Below are positions 29,853-38,025 of a stretch of DNA of 64,000 bases, piece after piece. Below the pieces are notes generated by a model. It was not told where the DNA came from. It was given only the letters and a program-made list of their open reading frames with translations, and did no database searches. Both the position numbers and the translations under genes were made by a program. This DNA comes from UBA7374 sp049890275. GTDB lineage: Bacteria; Verrucomicrobiota; Verrucomicrobiia; Opitutales; Coraliomargaritaceae. Location of the stretch: the NCBI GenBank assembly GCA_049890275.1, contig JBMHBT010000016.1, forward strand, positions 62,001-126,000, written 5' to 3'. How positions within the stretch are numbered: the stretch's first letter is position 1; each line of letters opens with the position of its first letter.

Positions 29853-30764
29853 ATGCGTTATATGGATAACTCCAAACAGCCGCTCACGGTACCTAATACG
29901 AAAAGCCCAGTCTTTTCCGTAGAATTTTTTCCGCCTCAATCCGAAGCAACGGCTGACCAACTCCTGCAGACAGCTGCGCAATTACGCAGCTGCCAACCTG
30001 ATTTTGTATCGATTACCTATGGTGCTGGAGGCAGCACGCGCAATCGAACCCTGAAATATGCTCGCAGTCTGCAAAATGAATTCCAGTACGATATTATGCC
30101 GCACCTGACCTGCGTCGGACACTCAAAAAACGAGCTCCAAAGTATTATCCACGAATTCAAAGAATCTGGCTTCAATCGAATTATGGCACTCCGCGGTGAT
30201 CCACCGAAGGGCGAATCCAACTTCACCCCCCACGCCGATGGCCTTGGCTATGCCAATGAACTGGTTGAGCTCATTCGTGAAACCCATCCAAGCTGTGCCA
30301 TTGCCGTAGCCGGATACCCCGAAAAACATCCCGAAGCAGCGAACCCGGAAGTCGACCTCCAAAACCTGAAGCGCAAAGTCGATGCGGGTGCTTCTTTTAT
30401 TACCACACAACTTTTCTTTGATAATTCAGTCTATTTTAAATTCGTTGATGACTGCCGAAAGATCGGGATCCATGTGCCAATCCTACCCGGTCTTCTCAGT
30501 ATTCGTTCACGTGAGCAAGCGCAGCGTTTCTGCAAGATGTGCGAAGCGACCTTCCCCGAGGCCTTGGATCGTCAACTCATTGACGCTGGAGAGGACGAGA
30601 ATGCCGTACGAGCAGTCGGACAGGATTGGCTCTTTCATCAAGCGAAAGAACTCATTGAAAAGGGTGCCCCCGGCATCCACCTATACATTCTCAACCATGC
30701 GGATGCCGCGGTAGCACTCCTAGATAAAATGCAGTCGCATGGTCATTTCCGCGCGAAAAAGTGA
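29853..30764 (+). CDS. metF: 5,10-methylenetetrahydrofolate reductase
   Basis: FAD enzyme making 5-methyltetrahydrofolate for methionine synthesis; TIM barrel, 303 residues. Seen: VFSVEFFPPQSEATADQLL (catalytic Glu in EFFPP), VSITYGAGGSTRNRT, HLTCVGHSKNEL, RIMALRGDPPKGE, and FITTQLFFDN. In-frame TTG (29850), ATG (29853) and ATG (29862) are close together; ATG 29853 is used here. The stop overlaps the GTG start of the DUF971 gene by 4 bp (GTGA). Confidence 0.96.
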   Translation: MRYMDNSKQPLTVPNTKSPVFSVEFFPPQSEATADQLLQTAAQLRSCQPDFVSITYGAGGSTRNRTLKYARSLQNEFQYDIMPHLTCVGHSKNELQSIIHEFKESGFNRIMALRGDPPKGESNFTPHADGLGYANELVELIRETHPSCAIAVAGYPEKHPEAANPEVDLQNLKRKVDAGASFITTQLFFDNSVYFKFVDDCRKIGIHVPILPGLLSIRSREQAQRFCKMCEATFPEALDRQLIDAGEDENAVRAVGQDWLFHQAKELIEKGAPGIHLYILNHADAAVALLDKMQSHGHFRAKK

Positions 30765-31057
30765 GCCTTCAGCCAGAAAAGATTCAAATTATCGGCGGCG
30801 AACTCTGTATACGCTGGCCGGACGGCACCGAAAGCTACTTCACTGCTGAACATCTGCGCCGACACTCTCCCAGTGCAGAAAACATCGGTGAAAAAGATAT
30901 TTTCGGCCAACAATACGGAGGCCAAGGTCCTAAAGATTTTCCGAATATTCGACTGATCGGCTGTGAGTCTGTCGGTAATTATGCTCTCCGCCCGGCCTTT
31001 AGCGACGGTCATAATAGCGGCATCTATTCTTGGGAGTATTTGCGCGATTTGCAGTAG
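30761..31057 (+). CDS. DUF971 / gamma-butyrobetaine hydroxylase N-terminal-like small protein
   Basis: 98 residues starting with GTG. Resembles the DUF971 domain: KIQIIGGELCIRWPDGTESYF, AEHLRRHSPSAE, IRLIGCESVGNYALRPAFSDGHNSGIYSWEYL. This domain occurs at the N-terminus of eukaryotic gamma-butyrobetaine hydroxylases and as stand-alone bacterial proteins, often linked to Fe-S scaffold proteins of the Mrp type; its job is not settled. Translationally coupled to metF by the GTGA overlap. 83 bp before bioB; the candidate biotin operator lies in that gap. Confidence 0.85.
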   Translation: MSLQPEKIQIIGGELCIRWPDGTESYFTAEHLRRHSPSAENIGEKDIFGQQYGGQGPKDFPNIRLIGCESVGNYALRPAFSDGHNSGIYSWEYLRDLQ

Positions 31058-31086
31058 CTTACGCAAATGGAGAAATAGCTGTTTTA

Positions 31087-31118
31087 TTGTTAAGCCAAAA
31101 TTCAACTTGCCTTAACAA
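31087..31118 (+). promoter_or_regulatory. Candidate BirA-type biotin operator upstream of bioB
   Basis: A 32-bp dyad with 8-bp half-sites TTGTTAAG and CTTAACAA separated by 16 bp, ending 22 bp before the bioB ATG. BirA operators have half-sites of the form TTGTTAACC or TTGTAAACC with total length about 32-34 bp, so length, spacing and the TTGTTAA core match; position 8 of each half is G instead of C, symmetrically. Bound holo-BirA would shut off the bio operon when biotin is plentiful. The promoter itself was not identified. Confidence 0.65.
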
Positions 31119-31140
31119 TGTCCCAAAACACTTTACATGC

Positions 31141-32154
31141 ATGAGTGTAACACTGGAATCAGCAAAAGAAGTTTACGAACTCCCCATCACCACATTGATT
31201 TTTCGTGCTCAACAGGCACACCATGAATTTCAAGACCCTGCAGGAGTACAATTATCCATGTTGCAGTCGATCAAAACCGGTGCCTGCCCGGAAGACTGTA
31301 AGTATTGTGCTCAGTCCTCGCGCTACACCACTTTTGTTGACCGCGAACCATTAATGGATCCCGCAGAAGTGCGCGTCGCCGCAATCAAAGCCAAAGCGTC
31401 CGGCGCTTCTCGTTTTTGCATGGGAGCAGCATGGCGTGGTGTCTCGAACGAGAGACAATTCCAATCGGTTCTCGAATCCGTGCGTATCGTCAGTGAAATG
31501 AAAATGGAGGTCTGTTGTACCCTTGGCCTTCTTACAGAAGAACATGCCAGTCGCCTAAAGGACGCGGGAATGACGGTATATAATCACAACCTCGACACCT
31601 CCCGCGAATACTACAGCGAAGTGATCTCCACTCGTTCCTACGACGACCGCCTCGAAACCCTAGCAAACGTACGCAAAGCAGGTCTAGAAGTCTGTTCCGG
31701 TGGAATCATTGGCATGGGGGAAAGCATTGATGATCGCATCAAACTACTCGTTGAACTCGCGAACTTAGAGCCCCAACCCGAGTCCGTACCGATCAATGCA
31801 CTGGTCACTGTAGAAGGAACCCCGATGTGCGAACAACCTCCGGTTGACCCGATTGAATTCGTTCGCCTCATCGCTTTGGCTCGTATTCTCATGCCCCGCA
31901 GCACAGTGCGTCTTTCTGCAGGTCGCAACTCCATGAGTGAAGAAACGCAGGCACTCGCTTTCCTCGCCGGAGCCAACAGCATCTTTATTGGCAACAAACT
32001 TTTGACCACGGCAAACCCGGAGGCTTCCGACGACGAGAAAATGCTCGCCCGCCTGGGACTACATCCACTCGATCCAGATCTGGCTCGAGAAAAACAGGGA
32101 CGCACGCCTGCCCACTCCTCTTGTTCCACTGCAACGCCATCCAGCGCTTCCTAA
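31141..32154 (+). CDS. bioB: Biotin synthase
   Basis: Radical-SAM enzyme inserting sulfur into dethiobiotin. 337 residues from the ATG at 31141; the frame is open further up to 31030, but that part would cover the operator and the end of the DUF971 gene and has no BioB similarity. Seen: the radical-SAM motif CPEDCKYCAQSS, the second-cluster region with AAWRGVSNERQF and EVCCTLGLL, YNHNLDTSREYY, GGIIGMGESIDDR, LSAGRNSM, and ANSIFIGNKLLTT. The C-terminal 15 residues are a Ser/Thr/Ala-rich tail. First gene of the bio cluster, followed 43 bp later by the bioD-bioF fusion. Confidence 0.97.
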   Translation: MSVTLESAKEVYELPITTLIFRAQQAHHEFQDPAGVQLSMLQSIKTGACPEDCKYCAQSSRYTTFVDREPLMDPAEVRVAAIKAKASGASRFCMGAAWRGVSNERQFQSVLESVRIVSEMKMEVCCTLGLLTEEHASRLKDAGMTVYNHNLDTSREYYSEVISTRSYDDRLETLANVRKAGLEVCSGGIIGMGESIDDRIKLLVELANLEPQPESVPINALVTVEGTPMCEQPPVDPIEFVRLIALARILMPRSTVRLSAGRNSMSEETQALAFLAGANSIFIGNKLLTTANPEASDDEKMLARLGLHPLDPDLAREKQGRTPAHSSCSTATPSSAS

Positions 32155-32197
32155 GACTCCATCACTGAGTCAATAGACCCTGCCGGAACCCGATCCG

Positions 32198-34000
32198 ATG
32201 CAGACCTTTCTCATCACGGCCAATGATACCGACGTCGGCAAGACCTACGTAACAGGTATCCTAGCGGAGTATTTTGCCGATCTCGGCAAAGAAGTGCAAA
32301 TTGTCAAAGCGATTGATTGCGGAGGCTCCAACGATGCCGAAAGCGCAGCTCTGGCCGCTGGTTCTAGAAAAAACATCTCTGCCTATACCCTCCTCGACTT
32401 TCCCAAACCACTCGCTCCCCTCGCATCGGGGAACCATTCCGGTGAGCAACCGGTTATCCCCCAACTACTGGAAGGTATTGAGGCCCTACCACCTTGCGAA
32501 GTTCGTCTGATCGAAACAGCTGGAGGCGTCGCTGTACCTATTGATCTGGATGGAAGTGATTGGTACAGCTTTGCCGAGGCGATACAGCCACAATGTACGA
32601 TTGCAATTATCGATAACCGCCTCGGTGCTATCAATCAGGGGCGACTCGTAGAGCACTATCTCAAAGACCTGCCTCACTGCTTTGTTCTCAATGAGACAAA
32701 CCCGACAGAAGATGCAGTCAAAATATCCAATGCGGAAGGCTACACCGCAGCGGGAATGGCACGACTCGCGCATGTTGCGAACAAAGCGGAACAACTCGCC
32801 GACTTGAACGAAAAATGGCTCGCTCCCCCTGCCCAAGCGGAACCTGCGGAAGAACTAAAAACGGAGAGCAACCCCTGGATAGAAGGACTGATGCAACGGA
32901 AAAAAACAGACCGATTGCGTACGCTTCCAAATCCTGAACTACCTGTAAACTGCCTCAATCTGGCCGACAATGACTACCTCGACCTGCGCAAACATCCGAA
33001 ACTGATTGATGCAGGACAAGCTGCAATAAAACGCTGGGGTACGTCTTCATCCGCTTCTCCACTGATAACAGGCTACACCCAAGCCCATGCCGACCTAGAG
33101 GCAACGATCGGTAAATGGTATGGTGGCGCAACTACACTCCTTTGGAACAGCGGCTACACGGCGAACCAGTCCATCCTACAATGCTTTATTCAATCGAGTG
33201 ATCTCGTACTTGCCGACCGACTGATCCACAATAGTCTGATCTCCGGTATACTTCGAAGTGGCGCGCGCCTCATTCGCTTCCGTCACAACGACAACAAACA
33301 CCTTGAATCACTCCTAAAACTGCATCGGCACCGAACCATTCACCTCGTCACAGAAAGTGTCTATTCGATGGATGGCGACTATCCAGACCTTAGCTTCATT
33401 GGTGCTCTAAAAAAGAAATACAACTTCACTTGGTTCCTCGACGAAGCCCATGCAGTGGGATGGTACGGAGACACCGGAGCCGGACTTGCTGAAGAACAGG
33501 CAGTACTCGATCAGGTGGATATTCTTACCGGAACACTCGGCAAGTCACTTGCCTCAGCCGGTGCCTATACTATTTTTCGACACCAATGGATGCGCGATGT
33601 ATGCATCAATGAAGCGGGAGAATTTATCTACTCTACCTATCTGCCTCCCGCATCGGCTGCAATTGCTGAAGCCGCCATCAAAATTGTCAACGAACAGGCT
33701 ACAGAACGCAAATACTGGCGAGAATCGGCACGACAGTTTCGGGAAACACTTCGTGCAAACGGCTGGGATGTTATCGGAGAAGACTCGCCCATCGTTCCCA
33801 TTATTTGCGGCCAATCCTCAGCAGCAATCGCTCTCTCCCATAAATGCTTCAAACAAGGGCTCAAGCTAGCTGCAATCCGACCACCGACGGTCCCAAAGGG
33901 AGCTGCTCGCCTTCGACTCTCCCTCAAATCCACTCTGACCGCTTCCGACTACGAGCAAATCCTCTCAACACTCGGCAAACCGCAAGACAATCATGACTGA
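32198..34000 (+). CDS. bioDF: Fused dethiobiotin synthetase (BioD) and 8-amino-7-oxononanoate synthase (BioF)
   Basis: 600 residues in one frame. Residues 1-215 are BioD: P-loop TANDTDVGKT (residues 7-16) and LIETAGGVAVPID; it forms dethiobiotin from DAPA, CO2 and ATP. Residues about 225-600 are BioF, a PLP alpha-oxoamine synthase: LNLADNDYLDLRKHP, SGYTANQSILQCF, TESVYSMDGDYPDL, WFLDEAHAVGWYGDTG, and the Schiff-base Lys449 in TGTLGKSLASAGAY; it condenses pimeloyl-ACP with alanine. The two steps are not consecutive: BioA lies between them in the pathway, and no bioA was found here. The BioD part is slightly divergent around its substrate loops. It overlaps the downstream esterase by 8 bp. Confidence 0.93.
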   Translation: MQTFLITANDTDVGKTYVTGILAEYFADLGKEVQIVKAIDCGGSNDAESAALAAGSRKNISAYTLLDFPKPLAPLASGNHSGEQPVIPQLLEGIEALPPCEVRLIETAGGVAVPIDLDGSDWYSFAEAIQPQCTIAIIDNRLGAINQGRLVEHYLKDLPHCFVLNETNPTEDAVKISNAEGYTAAGMARLAHVANKAEQLADLNEKWLAPPAQAEPAEELKTESNPWIEGLMQRKKTDRLRTLPNPELPVNCLNLADNDYLDLRKHPKLIDAGQAAIKRWGTSSSASPLITGYTQAHADLEATIGKWYGGATTLLWNSGYTANQSILQCFIQSSDLVLADRLIHNSLISGILRSGARLIRFRHNDNKHLESLLKLHRHRTIHLVTESVYSMDGDYPDLSFIGALKKKYNFTWFLDEAHAVGWYGDTGAGLAEEQAVLDQVDILTGTLGKSLASAGAYTIFRHQWMRDVCINEAGEFIYSTYLPPASAAIAEAAIKIVNEQATERKYWRESARQFRETLRANGWDVIGEDSPIVPIICGQSSAAIALSHKCFKQGLKLAAIRPPTVPKGAARLRLSLKSTLTASDYEQILSTLGKPQDNHD

Positions 34001-34604
34001 AACTTGGGCCTGGATAAGTGGTTGGGCAATACAACCCGCGCGCTTTCAATCAGTTCTAGAAAAGGCACTGCCGAACACCCGTCAGCTCGTCTTCCACCCC
34101 AGCCCGAACGCAGTCGATCAAATCCTCGCTGCCAAGGCTCAAAAAATTGGCGGTTACTCGCTCGGCAGCCTGCTGCTTCTCCAAGTACTCGAACAACTAC
34201 CGAACAGCATTCCAGTCGTTTGCTTGGCTCCTATTCTCGGATTTTGTCAGGAAGACAAACTAGGCGGAACAACCCCGAGAGAGAGCCTCAAAAAACTACA
34301 GAGCCGATTGACCATTCAGCCACTTAAAGCAGTTCAACTATTTTATCGATTGGCTCAACTTCAGGACGAGCCAACGGAGCGATTACCATATGGCCAAAAG
34401 GACTTGGAATGGGGCCTAAAAATACTGGCTGAAGAAACCGCGATCGAGCGTATAAGTAGGGCCAAAGTAGATGCTCTAATCGGACGTGAAGACCCGCTGA
34501 TACATGCCCCTACCCTAGCCAGCTATTTTGAACGCAGCCGTATCGTTCCGAGTCTTCATTCATACAGAGATCTTGCCGAATATCTCACCCCTGTATCTTC
34601 TTAA
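33993..34604 (+). CDS. BioH-like alpha/beta-hydrolase, probable pimeloyl-ACP methyl ester esterase
   Basis: 203 residues, short for the fold. Seen: an oxyanion-hole-like WISGWAIQP at residues 8-14, the nucleophile elbow GGYSLGS with Ser56, a likely acid Asp167 in IGREDPLIHAP and a likely base His189 in PSLHSYRDL. The size and the GWAI start recall BioG/BioH-type gatekeepers that remove the methyl group added by BioC. Its position between bioF and bioC, overlapping bioDF by 8 bp and 10 bp before bioC, supports this role (inference). Sequence is too divergent to assign it to BioH, BioG, BioK or BioJ by eye. Confidence 0.78.
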   Translation: MTETWAWISGWAIQPARFQSVLEKALPNTRQLVFHPSPNAVDQILAAKAQKIGGYSLGSLLLLQVLEQLPNSIPVVCLAPILGFCQEDKLGGTTPRESLKKLQSRLTIQPLKAVQLFYRLAQLQDEPTERLPYGQKDLEWGLKILAEETAIERISRAKVDALIGREDPLIHAPTLASYFERSRIVPSLHSYRDLAEYLTPVSS

Positions 34605-34614
34605 ACTAGATCCT

Positions 34615-35352
34615 ATGCCAACCGTCTTCCCTCAACCCAGATTCGCCCATAAGGCAGAATCGTACAATGCACATGCTACGGTGCAGTTGGAGGCCGCCAA
34701 TTGGCTTGCCGAGTGGCTACCCAACGTATCAGGCAGTGCACGAGTCTTAGAACTAGGAGCAGGCACCGGGCTTTATACCCGTCAACTTTTTCAGCAGTTT
34801 ACGGATCTTACCAGTACAGATCTCTCCCCGGAAATGCTTCGAGTGAGTCAAGAACGCATCCCAGGACCGGAGTATACCGTACAGGATGCTTGGAATCCAC
34901 TGCTCAGCCCGGGTACTTGGGATCTTGTCACTGCTTCCAGCCTTCTACAGTGGGCAACGGATCCAATACGTACACTTGAGCACTGGACCCACGCACTGAA
35001 AGAGGATGGGCGTATCCTCACCGCCTTCTTCATCGACCCAACTTTAACTGAACTGGAAACGGTCATTGGAGAACCCGGGCCGGTTCAATGGCGCGATGCA
35101 AGCACCTGGCAAAAAATATTTGATCGCGTCGGTCTGCAGACCCTTCGCATGGAAACCAAAACGCAACGTTATAACTTTTCCAGCGCAATTGACCTCTGGA
35201 AAGCTCTTCACGGCACCGGTGCGACAGTATCCAGACAATTGAAGCCCAGTGCGCTGATTCGCTTTTTTCGGGACTACGAAGAGCAATTTTCAGATGCATC
35301 AGGTATTTACTCTACATGGACGACCTGCCGGGTGGAACTGAATCGAGCCTAA
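34615..35352 (+). CDS. bioC: Malonyl-ACP O-methyltransferase BioC
   Basis: SAM methyltransferase that caps malonyl-ACP so it can enter fatty acid synthesis toward pimeloyl-ACP. 245 residues from the ATG at 34615 (the open frame runs from 34528, inside the esterase gene). Seen: RFAHKAESYNAHATVQLEAA (the BioC opening FDRAAxxYxxxAxxQ), motif I RVLELGAGTGLYTRQLF, TDLSPEMLRVS, WDLVTASSLLQWATDP, LKEDGRILTAFF. Lies 10 bp after the BioH-like gene. Last gene of the bio cluster; cysE follows 88 bp later. Confidence 0.92.
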   Translation: MPTVFPQPRFAHKAESYNAHATVQLEAANWLAEWLPNVSGSARVLELGAGTGLYTRQLFQQFTDLTSTDLSPEMLRVSQERIPGPEYTVQDAWNPLLSPGTWDLVTASSLLQWATDPIRTLEHWTHALKEDGRILTAFFIDPTLTELETVIGEPGPVQWRDASTWQKIFDRVGLQTLRMETKTQRYNFSSAIDLWKALHGTGATVSRQLKPSALIRFFRDYEEQFSDASGIYSTWTTCRVELNRA

Positions 35353-35440
35353 ACGCCAATTTACCATTTGGAAGATTGCCACGAAGCCACCTGTCCACTC
35401 TATTTGGTCTGATCCTACATCTACTACATCCGTAACATCC

Positions 35441-36229
35441 ATGCCGCAAATCGACATAGAAGCCTACTGGAAAGAGATTCTCAAACGCGCTGAAGAAATG
35501 GCTGCACGCGAACCGGCAATGAGTCCACTGTTGGAAGACGCCATACTCAAGCGAGATTCCTTTGCCGAGTCCTTAACCTACCGGCTCACCCGCAAGATGA
35601 TTAACCATGGAGCCTCGATTGAAGCGCTGCAGAGTGTTTTCATCGAAGCCTTTGAGAAGGATCCTGGCATACTTCAAAAAGTTGCCGAGGACATGAACGC
35701 AGTCAACGAACGCGACCCGGCCTGCCCCGACGTACTCACTCCTCTACTCTACTTTAAAGGTTTTCAATCGCTCATCTGCTATCGAGTCAGTCACTTTCTC
35801 TGGAAAGAGGGTCGTCGTGAGCTCGCGCTCTACCTGCAAAGTCTCGTCTCCGAAACCTTTTCCGTTGATATCCACCCGGCCGCTCGTATCGGTAGCGGCA
35901 TCCTCCTCGACCACGCCACCGGCTTCGTCGCGGGAGAGACAACTATCATCGAAAACAATGTTTCCATTCTCCACGAAGTGACCCTTGGCGGCACGGGTAA
36001 AGAGCGCGGTGATCGCCATCCCAAGGTGCGCTCGGGTGTCTTATTAGGCGCGGGAGCAAAAATCCTCGGTAATGTTGAAATTGGCACCGGCGCAAAAGTG
36101 GGTGCTGGTAGTGTCGTCCTGACCAATGTAGCCCCACACACCAGCGTAGCGGGCGTTCCGGCCAAACAAGTCGGTAAGACTCGCAAAGCGGCTCCCGCCC
36201 TCGACATGTGCCACGGGTTTGACGATTGA
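35441..36229 (+). CDS. cysE: Serine O-acetyltransferase
   Basis: Makes O-acetylserine from serine and acetyl-CoA, first step of cysteine synthesis. 262 residues: an alpha-helical N-terminal domain (1-150) and a left-handed beta-helix of hexapeptide repeats (DIHPAARIGSGILLDHATG with the catalytic His/Asp, VAGETTIIENNVSILHEVTL, GKERGDRHPKV, GAGAKILGNVEIGTGAKVGA). The C-terminal residues end with a DD before the stop; the usual regulatory tail region is present. The TGA shares its A with the ATG of the antiporter (TGATG), suggesting translational coupling. Confidence 0.95.
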   Translation: MPQIDIEAYWKEILKRAEEMAAREPAMSPLLEDAILKRDSFAESLTYRLTRKMINHGASIEALQSVFIEAFEKDPGILQKVAEDMNAVNERDPACPDVLTPLLYFKGFQSLICYRVSHFLWKEGRRELALYLQSLVSETFSVDIHPAARIGSGILLDHATGFVAGETTIIENNVSILHEVTLGGTGKERGDRHPKVRSGVLLGAGAKILGNVEIGTGAKVGAGSVVLTNVAPHTSVAGVPAKQVGKTRKAAPALDMCHGFDD

Positions 36230-38025
36230 TGCTCCCGATTGCAGCACTCTCGTCACAGAATGCGCTCTGGGCGCTCTGCTTTGCTGTCGGCGCAGGAGGC
36301 TTACTCACCGTTCTTTCCCGAAAGTGCCAGCTACCCACCATCGTCTTTCTTCTCTTAGCTGGATTTACCTTCGGTCCTGAAGGGCTCGGTATTATCGACC
36401 CGAATGCACTCGGCGAGCAACTCACACTAATTGTTTCACTAGCCATCGGATTGATTCTCTTTGAAGGTGGGTTAACCCTTGATTTTAAAGGATTCACCCA
36501 GACGTCTCCGGTCATTAAGCGTCTTCTAACGGTCGGCGTCCTCACGACCTGGTTAGGCGTATCCATGACGGTCTTTCTGGTCTTTAAAACGTCCGGCTCA
36601 TTCGCCCTCCTTATGGGCAGTCTTGTCATTGTTACCGGGCCGACGGTCATCGTACCTATGTTGCGAAGGATTCGCACTCATCAGCGCATTTGCAGTATTC
36701 TCCATTGGGAAGGCGTCCTTATTGATTCCATTGGCGTCTTTATCGCCATCCTCTGCTTCGAATGGGCCGTTGAAGGCGGAGGATCCGTCGCCCTGCCCAA
36801 CTTCATTCTCCGTATCGTCAGCGGTATCGGACTAGGCACACTCGGTGGATATGGAATCTACTGGATGCTTTCGCGAGGCTGGGTGCCCTCGAAAAACGTA
36901 AACGCCTTTTCTCTGGCAAGCGCGCTGCTTATCTTTGGCACTACTGAATTGATTAAGCCCGAAGCAGGCTTGCTTGCTGTCACCCTAGCCGGTCTTGTCG
37001 TCGGCATAAAAAAGCCTGCTCAACTTCGGGAAGTAAAGGCTTTCAAGGCAGAGATTGTCGATCTTCTCATCGGTATGCTCTTTTTACTGCTAGTCTCACG
37101 CCTGGAGTTAAACCAATTCAAAAACTTCTTTGAGCAAGGCGGTATCTGGGTCTTGCTTTCTGTACTCCTTCTTGTTCGCCCACTGAGCATACTCATCTCA
37201 GCCCGAGGCACCTCGCTCAACTGGCGGGAGAAAACACTCCTCAGCTGGGTTGCCCCACGCGGAGTCGTTGCCGCTTCAATGGCCTCCCTCTTTGCGCTCT
37301 CCCTTGGGCAACAGGAAAACCCGGTCGGTGACCCCGAACTGATGGAGTCCTTCGTTTACTCCGTCATCTGCGCCACCGTCTTACTGCAAGGTTTGTCAGC
37401 AGGACTCTTCGCCCGGCTACTCGGCCTCCAGAGACCCGCACCAAACGATTGGCTCTTCATTGGCGCCCACCACTTAGGCCGTAAACTTGCTCATACCCTC
37501 ATCCAAAAACACGACCAATCTGTAATTCTGGTCGACACCAATGCACGCAACATTCAACTGGCCCGAGAAGAAGGCCTTCTCGCACTTCAGCACAACGGAA
37601 TTCAAGCTGAAGAACTCTACGACGATGAAGAAGCGCTTTATGGAATCGGCTATGTTCTGGCACTAACTGACAACGTCGAGCTAAACCAACTCATCATGCT
37701 TCGCTGGAGTGAAGTCATTGATCGTGACCGCGTTCATGGCTGGATACCTCGGCATCACCCCTCCAAAGAAGAGCAAGTACCCGGACAAGCAGTCTTCCGC
37801 GACTTACCCAGACCTGCCATAGCCGGCATACAACTCAATACCGAAGAAAGTAAATTAGCCTACCTGGAAGCACAGCCGGAAGCTCCATCTAAAATCGAAG
37901 GAGATTGTCCACTCTTCCTGATCAGAGGTAAACAAGTGAGGGCACTTTCCGGCATGGAAGCAATTGAGGATAACACTCGGCCAGACGATCAGATTCTCGC
38001 CTATGAAAAAAACGCTACTCGTTGA
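36229..38025 (+). CDS. CPA-type cation/proton antiporter with C-terminal TrkA-N-like domain
   Basis: 598 residues. About 12 membrane helices in residues 1-395, with LFEGGLTLDFKGF, the unwound-helix motif VTGPTVIVPMLRRIR and EGVLIDSIGVFIAI, as in NhaP/CPA1 antiporters. Residues about 405-520 form a Rossmann-like TrkA-N unit (DWLFIGAHHLGRKLAHTLI, VILVDTNARNIQLA, VLALTDNVELNQL), but its glycine-rich loop reads GAHHLG instead of GxGxxG, so nucleotide gating may be weakened. Na+ or K+ export coupled to H+ is the likely role. A TTG at 36226 is also in frame. It overlaps cysE by one base and is convergent with the gene at 38015, overlapping it by 11 bp. Confidence 0.88.
   Translation: MLPIAALSSQNALWALCFAVGAGGLLTVLSRKCQLPTIVFLLLAGFTFGPEGLGIIDPNALGEQLTLIVSLAIGLILFEGGLTLDFKGFTQTSPVIKRLLTVGVLTTWLGVSMTVFLVFKTSGSFALLMGSLVIVTGPTVIVPMLRRIRTHQRICSILHWEGVLIDSIGVFIAILCFEWAVEGGGSVALPNFILRIVSGIGLGTLGGYGIYWMLSRGWVPSKNVNAFSLASALLIFGTTELIKPEAGLLAVTLAGLVVGIKKPAQLREVKAFKAEIVDLLIGMLFLLLVSRLELNQFKNFFEQGGIWVLLSVLLLVRPLSILISARGTSLNWREKTLLSWVAPRGVVAASMASLFALSLGQQENPVGDPELMESFVYSVICATVLLQGLSAGLFARLLGLQRPAPNDWLFIGAHHLGRKLAHTLIQKHDQSVILVDTNARNIQLAREEGLLALQHNGIQAEELYDDEEALYGIGYVLALTDNVELNQLIMLRWSEVIDRDRVHGWIPRHHPSKEEQVPGQAVFRDLPRPAIAGIQLNTEESKLAYLEAQPEAPSKIEGDCPLFLIRGKQVRALSGMEAIEDNTRPDDQILAYEKNATR

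Noticed and set aside
35946..36677. Antisense ORF of 243 codons across cysE and the antiporter start
   Set aside because: Spans two real genes on the other strand and shows no family resemblance.
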